A DNA stretch of 33,004 nt from a bacterium (lineage in GTDB: Bacteria > Bacillota > Clostridia > Oscillospirales > Acutalibacteraceae). The DNA lies in the NCBI GenBank assembly GCA_020625875.1, contig JAHLAX010000044.1, positions 1 to 33,004 on the forward strand, read 5' to 3'. The notes beneath the pieces were generated by a model that searched no databases, was not told the DNA's origin, and saw only the letters and a program-made list of their open reading frames with translations. The position numbers were made by a program, and so were the translations under genes. This document shows positions 31,212 through 33,004 of the stretch, piece by piece (positions within the stretch are counted from its first letter, which is position 1; each line of letters begins with the position of its first letter).

Positions 31212-31221
31212 AGGTGGCGTT

Positions 31222-32586
31222 ATGGCATTTGAAGGTCTTGCCGAAAAACTTTCGGGTGCGTTCAAGCGCCTTAAAAACAAAGGTAAATTAACCGAAGCCG
31301 ACGTTAAAGAAGCTATGCGCGAAGTGCGCCTCGCGCTTCTGGAGGCGGACGTTAACTATAAGGTGGCAAAGCAGTTCACTGCTAAAGTTACCGAAAGAGC
31401 GGTAGGCGCCGACGTTATGGAGAGCCTTACTCCCGCTCAGATGGTTATCAAAATCGTCAACGAGGAGCTCACAGCCCTTATGGGCAGCGAAACCTCGAGG
31501 CTCGAGTTTAACTCAAAACCGCCCACAGTCATTATGATGTGCGGTCTTCAGGGTTCGGGTAAAACTACCCACAGCGGTAAGCTCGCGCTTATGCTCAAAA
31601 ACCAGAACCACCGTCCCCTGCTGGTCGCGTGCGACGTTTATCGTCCCGCCGCGATTGAACAGCTCAAGGTTGTCGGCGACAAGGCGGGCGTTCACGTTTT
31701 TGAGATGGGGCAGGATAAGCCTGTCAAAATCGCCAAAGAGGCGATTAAACACGCGAAGGACTACGGCAACGACGTAGTTATCTTAGATACCGCGGGTCGA
31801 CTCCACATTGACGAGGAACTGATGAACGAGCTCAAGGAGCTAAAGGCGGAGGTTACTCCCGACGAAATCCTGCTCGTTATCGATTCGATGACAGGTCAGG
31901 ACGCCGTTAATGTCGCGAAGAGCTTTAATGAGCTGCTCGAAATTACGGGCGTTATCATCACAAAGCTCGACGGCGACACACGAGGCGGCGCGGCGCTGTC
32001 TGTTAAAGAAGTCACAGGCTGTCCGATTAAGTTCGCGGGTACAGGCGAAAAGCTCGAGGATATTGAGCCTTTCCACCCTGACAGAATGGCGAGCCGTATT
32101 CTCGGTATGGGCGATATGCTCACACTCATTGAGCAGGCTGAACAGAAGCTTGACGAAAAAAAGGCTGAGGAAGTCGCCAAGAAGATGCTCCAGAACAAGA
32201 TGGACTTCAACGACCTTCTCGACCAGTTCGGTCAGATTAAAAAGATGGGACCGCTCAAGGGTATCCTCTCGAAAATCCCCGGCGTGGGCAACAAGCTCGA
32301 CGACGCTGACATAAACGACAGGGCGATTGACTGGATGCAGGCGATTATCCTCTCGATGACACCCGCCGAAAGAGCAAAGCCCGACCTTATCAACCCAAGC
32401 CGCAAGCGCAGAATCGCGGCGGGCTCGGGCAGAAGCGTTGAGGAAGTCAACAGGCTTTTAAAACAGCTTCGCGAGATGCAGAAGATGATGCGTCAGTTCA
32501 ACTCAAAGGGCAAGAAGCGCCGTATGCGTATGCCTCCCGGAATGGAAGGTATGATGAACGGCGGCGGAGGCTTCCCCGGATTTTAG
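31222..32586 (+). CDS. ffh: Signal recognition particle protein Ffh
   Basis: SRP54 GTPase that binds signal peptides and 4.5S/6S RNA and delivers ribosomes to FtsY at the membrane. The product is 454 aa. N-domain (1-90), G-domain with G1 GLQGSGKT (108-115), G3 DTAGRLHIDEEL and G4 TKLDGDTRGG, then the methionine-rich M-domain (about 325-435) with MGPLKGILSKIPG and a tail MRMPPGMEGMMNGGGG. The ATG at 31222 follows GAGGTGG. It forms an operon with ylxM and probably rpsP, with a heptamer array in the 70-bp gap to rpsP. Confidence 0.98.
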   Translation: MAFEGLAEKLSGAFKRLKNKGKLTEADVKEAMREVRLALLEADVNYKVAKQFTAKVTERAVGADVMESLTPAQMVIKIVNEELTALMGSETSRLEFNSKPPTVIMMCGLQGSGKTTHSGKLALMLKNQNHRPLLVACDVYRPAAIEQLKVVGDKAGVHVFEMGQDKPVKIAKEAIKHAKDYGNDVVILDTAGRLHIDEELMNELKELKAEVTPDEILLVIDSMTGQDAVNVAKSFNELLEITGVIITKLDGDTRGGAALSVKEVTGCPIKFAGTGEKLEDIEPFHPDRMASRILGMGDMLTLIEQAEQKLDEKKAEEVAKKMLQNKMDFNDLLDQFGQIKKMGPLKGILSKIPGVGNKLDDADINDRAIDWMQAIILSMTPAERAKPDLINPSRKRRIAAGSGRSVEEVNRLLKQLREMQKMMRQFNSKGKKRRMRMPPGMEGMMNGGGGFPGF

Positions 32587-32587
32587 T

Positions 32588-32622
32588 CAGTTAATAGTTA
32601 ACAATTAACAGTTAACAATTAA
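32588..32622. repeat. Degenerate heptamer array between ffh and rpsP
   Basis: CAGTTAA, TAGTTAA, CAATTAA, CAGTTAA, CAATTAA: exact 7-nt period, starting 2 nt after the ffh stop codon. It is a TTAA-rich version of the family C arrays. Confidence 0.7.
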
Positions 32623-32656
32623 TTATATATTAATCATCAATTTTGGAGGTGAAATC

Positions 32657-32899
32657 ATGGTAAAAATCAGACTCAAGAGAATGGGCGCCAAGAAGGCTCC
32701 TTTCTATCGTGTTGTTGTAGCGGACTCAAGGTATCCCCGCGACGGTCGTTTCATTGAAGAAATCGGCACATACGACGCGCTCAAAAACCCTGTAGAATTC
32801 AAGGTTGACGGCGAGGCTGTCAAGAAGTGGATCGCCAACGGCGCGCAGCCCACAGACAAGGTTAAAGCTCTTCTTAAGAAAAATGGATATATTGACTAA
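32657..32899 (+). CDS. rpsP: 30S ribosomal protein S16
   Basis: Small-subunit protein needed for 30S assembly. The product is 80 aa, the normal length. The start [21 protein letters not shown] is diagnostic, followed by [30 protein letters not shown] before the ATG is a very strong ribosome binding site. In most Firmicutes khpA, rimM, trmD and rplS follow; here rimM-trmD are 12 kb away on the other strand, and the next gene starts beyond the window. Confidence 0.98.
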   Translation: MVKIRLKRMGAKKAPFYRVVVADSRYPRDGRFIEEIGTYDALKNPVEFKVDGEAVKKWIANGAQPTDKVKALLKKNGYID

Positions 32900-32919
32900 G
32901 AAAAGCTGAGGCTCGGAGC

Positions 32920-33004
32920 CCTTGAGTAACGACTGGCGAGGACTAAGCTGTGGAGAACACAAAGTGTTCGTAACAGATTAGACGAGTGGGAGTTACGAAA
33001 GGAA
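32920..33004 (+). other. Structured intergenic sequence after rpsP (cut by window edge)
   Basis: About 85 nt with several pairing options: hairpin GAACAC-AAA-GTGTTC (32955-32969), CGTAAC (32969-32974) with GTTACG (32992-32997), or GTAAC at 32926-32930 with the same GTTAC. It shares the 12-mer GTGTTCGTAACA with the right arm of element A4. AAAGGA at the very end may be the ribosome binding site of the next gene. It is either a third repeat family or a leader; not identified. Confidence 0.4.

Noticed and set aside
1..33004. tRNA or rRNA genes
   Set aside because: No CCA-ended cloverleaf or conserved rRNA segment was recognised on either strand; a tRNAscan/Infernal run would settle it.

Overview
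The window looks like chromosomal core DNA from a Clostridia-class Firmicute, most probably a gut Ruminococcaceae/Oscillospiraceae relative. The grounds are inference from gene content and order: a division/cell-wall cluster running mraZ-rsmH-ftsL-PBP(PASTA)-mraY-ftsW-murG-murA-ftsQ-ftsZ, HPr with both His15 and Ser46, YqzL between Era and RecO, YlxM in front of Ffh, and clear GGAGG-type ribosome binding sites. No rRNA, tRNA, CRISPR array, transposase or phage gene was seen.

Layout. Nearly everything up to 30.5 kb is on the minus strand; only ylxM-ffh-rpsP at the right end is on plus. (1) 13.6 to 0.1 kb: the dcw cluster, opened by a promoter and a MraZ-type operator and closed by an intrinsic terminator after ftsZ. 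murC-F and ftsA are missing from it. (2) 13.9-17.5 kb: a DivIVA/ATPase-like coiled-coil gene, coaD, rsmD and uvrC, with ptsH (HPr) under its own strong promoter at 18 kb. (3) 18.2-23.6 kb: a tightly coupled seven-gene run, DUF1858-trmK-nif3-GT39-like glycosyltransferase-patatin-rimM-trmD, with stop/start overlaps. (4) mutS2, flanked on both sides by MITE-like elements. (5) phoH-ybeY-dgkA-era-yqzL-recO, the conserved ribosome maturation, lipid-carrier kinase and repair group. (6) the divergent SRP group ylxM-ffh followed by rpsP.

The unusual part is what lies between the genes. Family A is a ~150-165 bp element present nine times (one copy cut by the window edge). It has self-palindromic GTACCCC-type ends and two side hairpins whose stems change between copies while staying base-paired. 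Family B is a MITE-like element with ~50-60 bp inverted ends capped by CCTTCCCCC-type palindromes. Three complete copies and one solitary end are present, and one copy carries a DUF559 endonuclease-like gene. Family C is a set of degenerate heptanucleotide arrays at seven loci, two of them abutting terminators. All A copies and all complete B copies have the same orientation relative to transcription, and most lie 3-35 nt after a stop codon, so they probably act, or are tolerated, as RNA-level punctuation in operons. No mobilising enzyme for them is visible here.

Other points worth attention: phoH appears to lack a canonical start codon (ACG sits where AUG should be); an overlooked yqzL gene overlaps the 5' end of recO; FtsZ has an atypical C-terminal peptide in a cluster without ftsA; and a terminator-like hairpin separates ftsL from the PBP gene.
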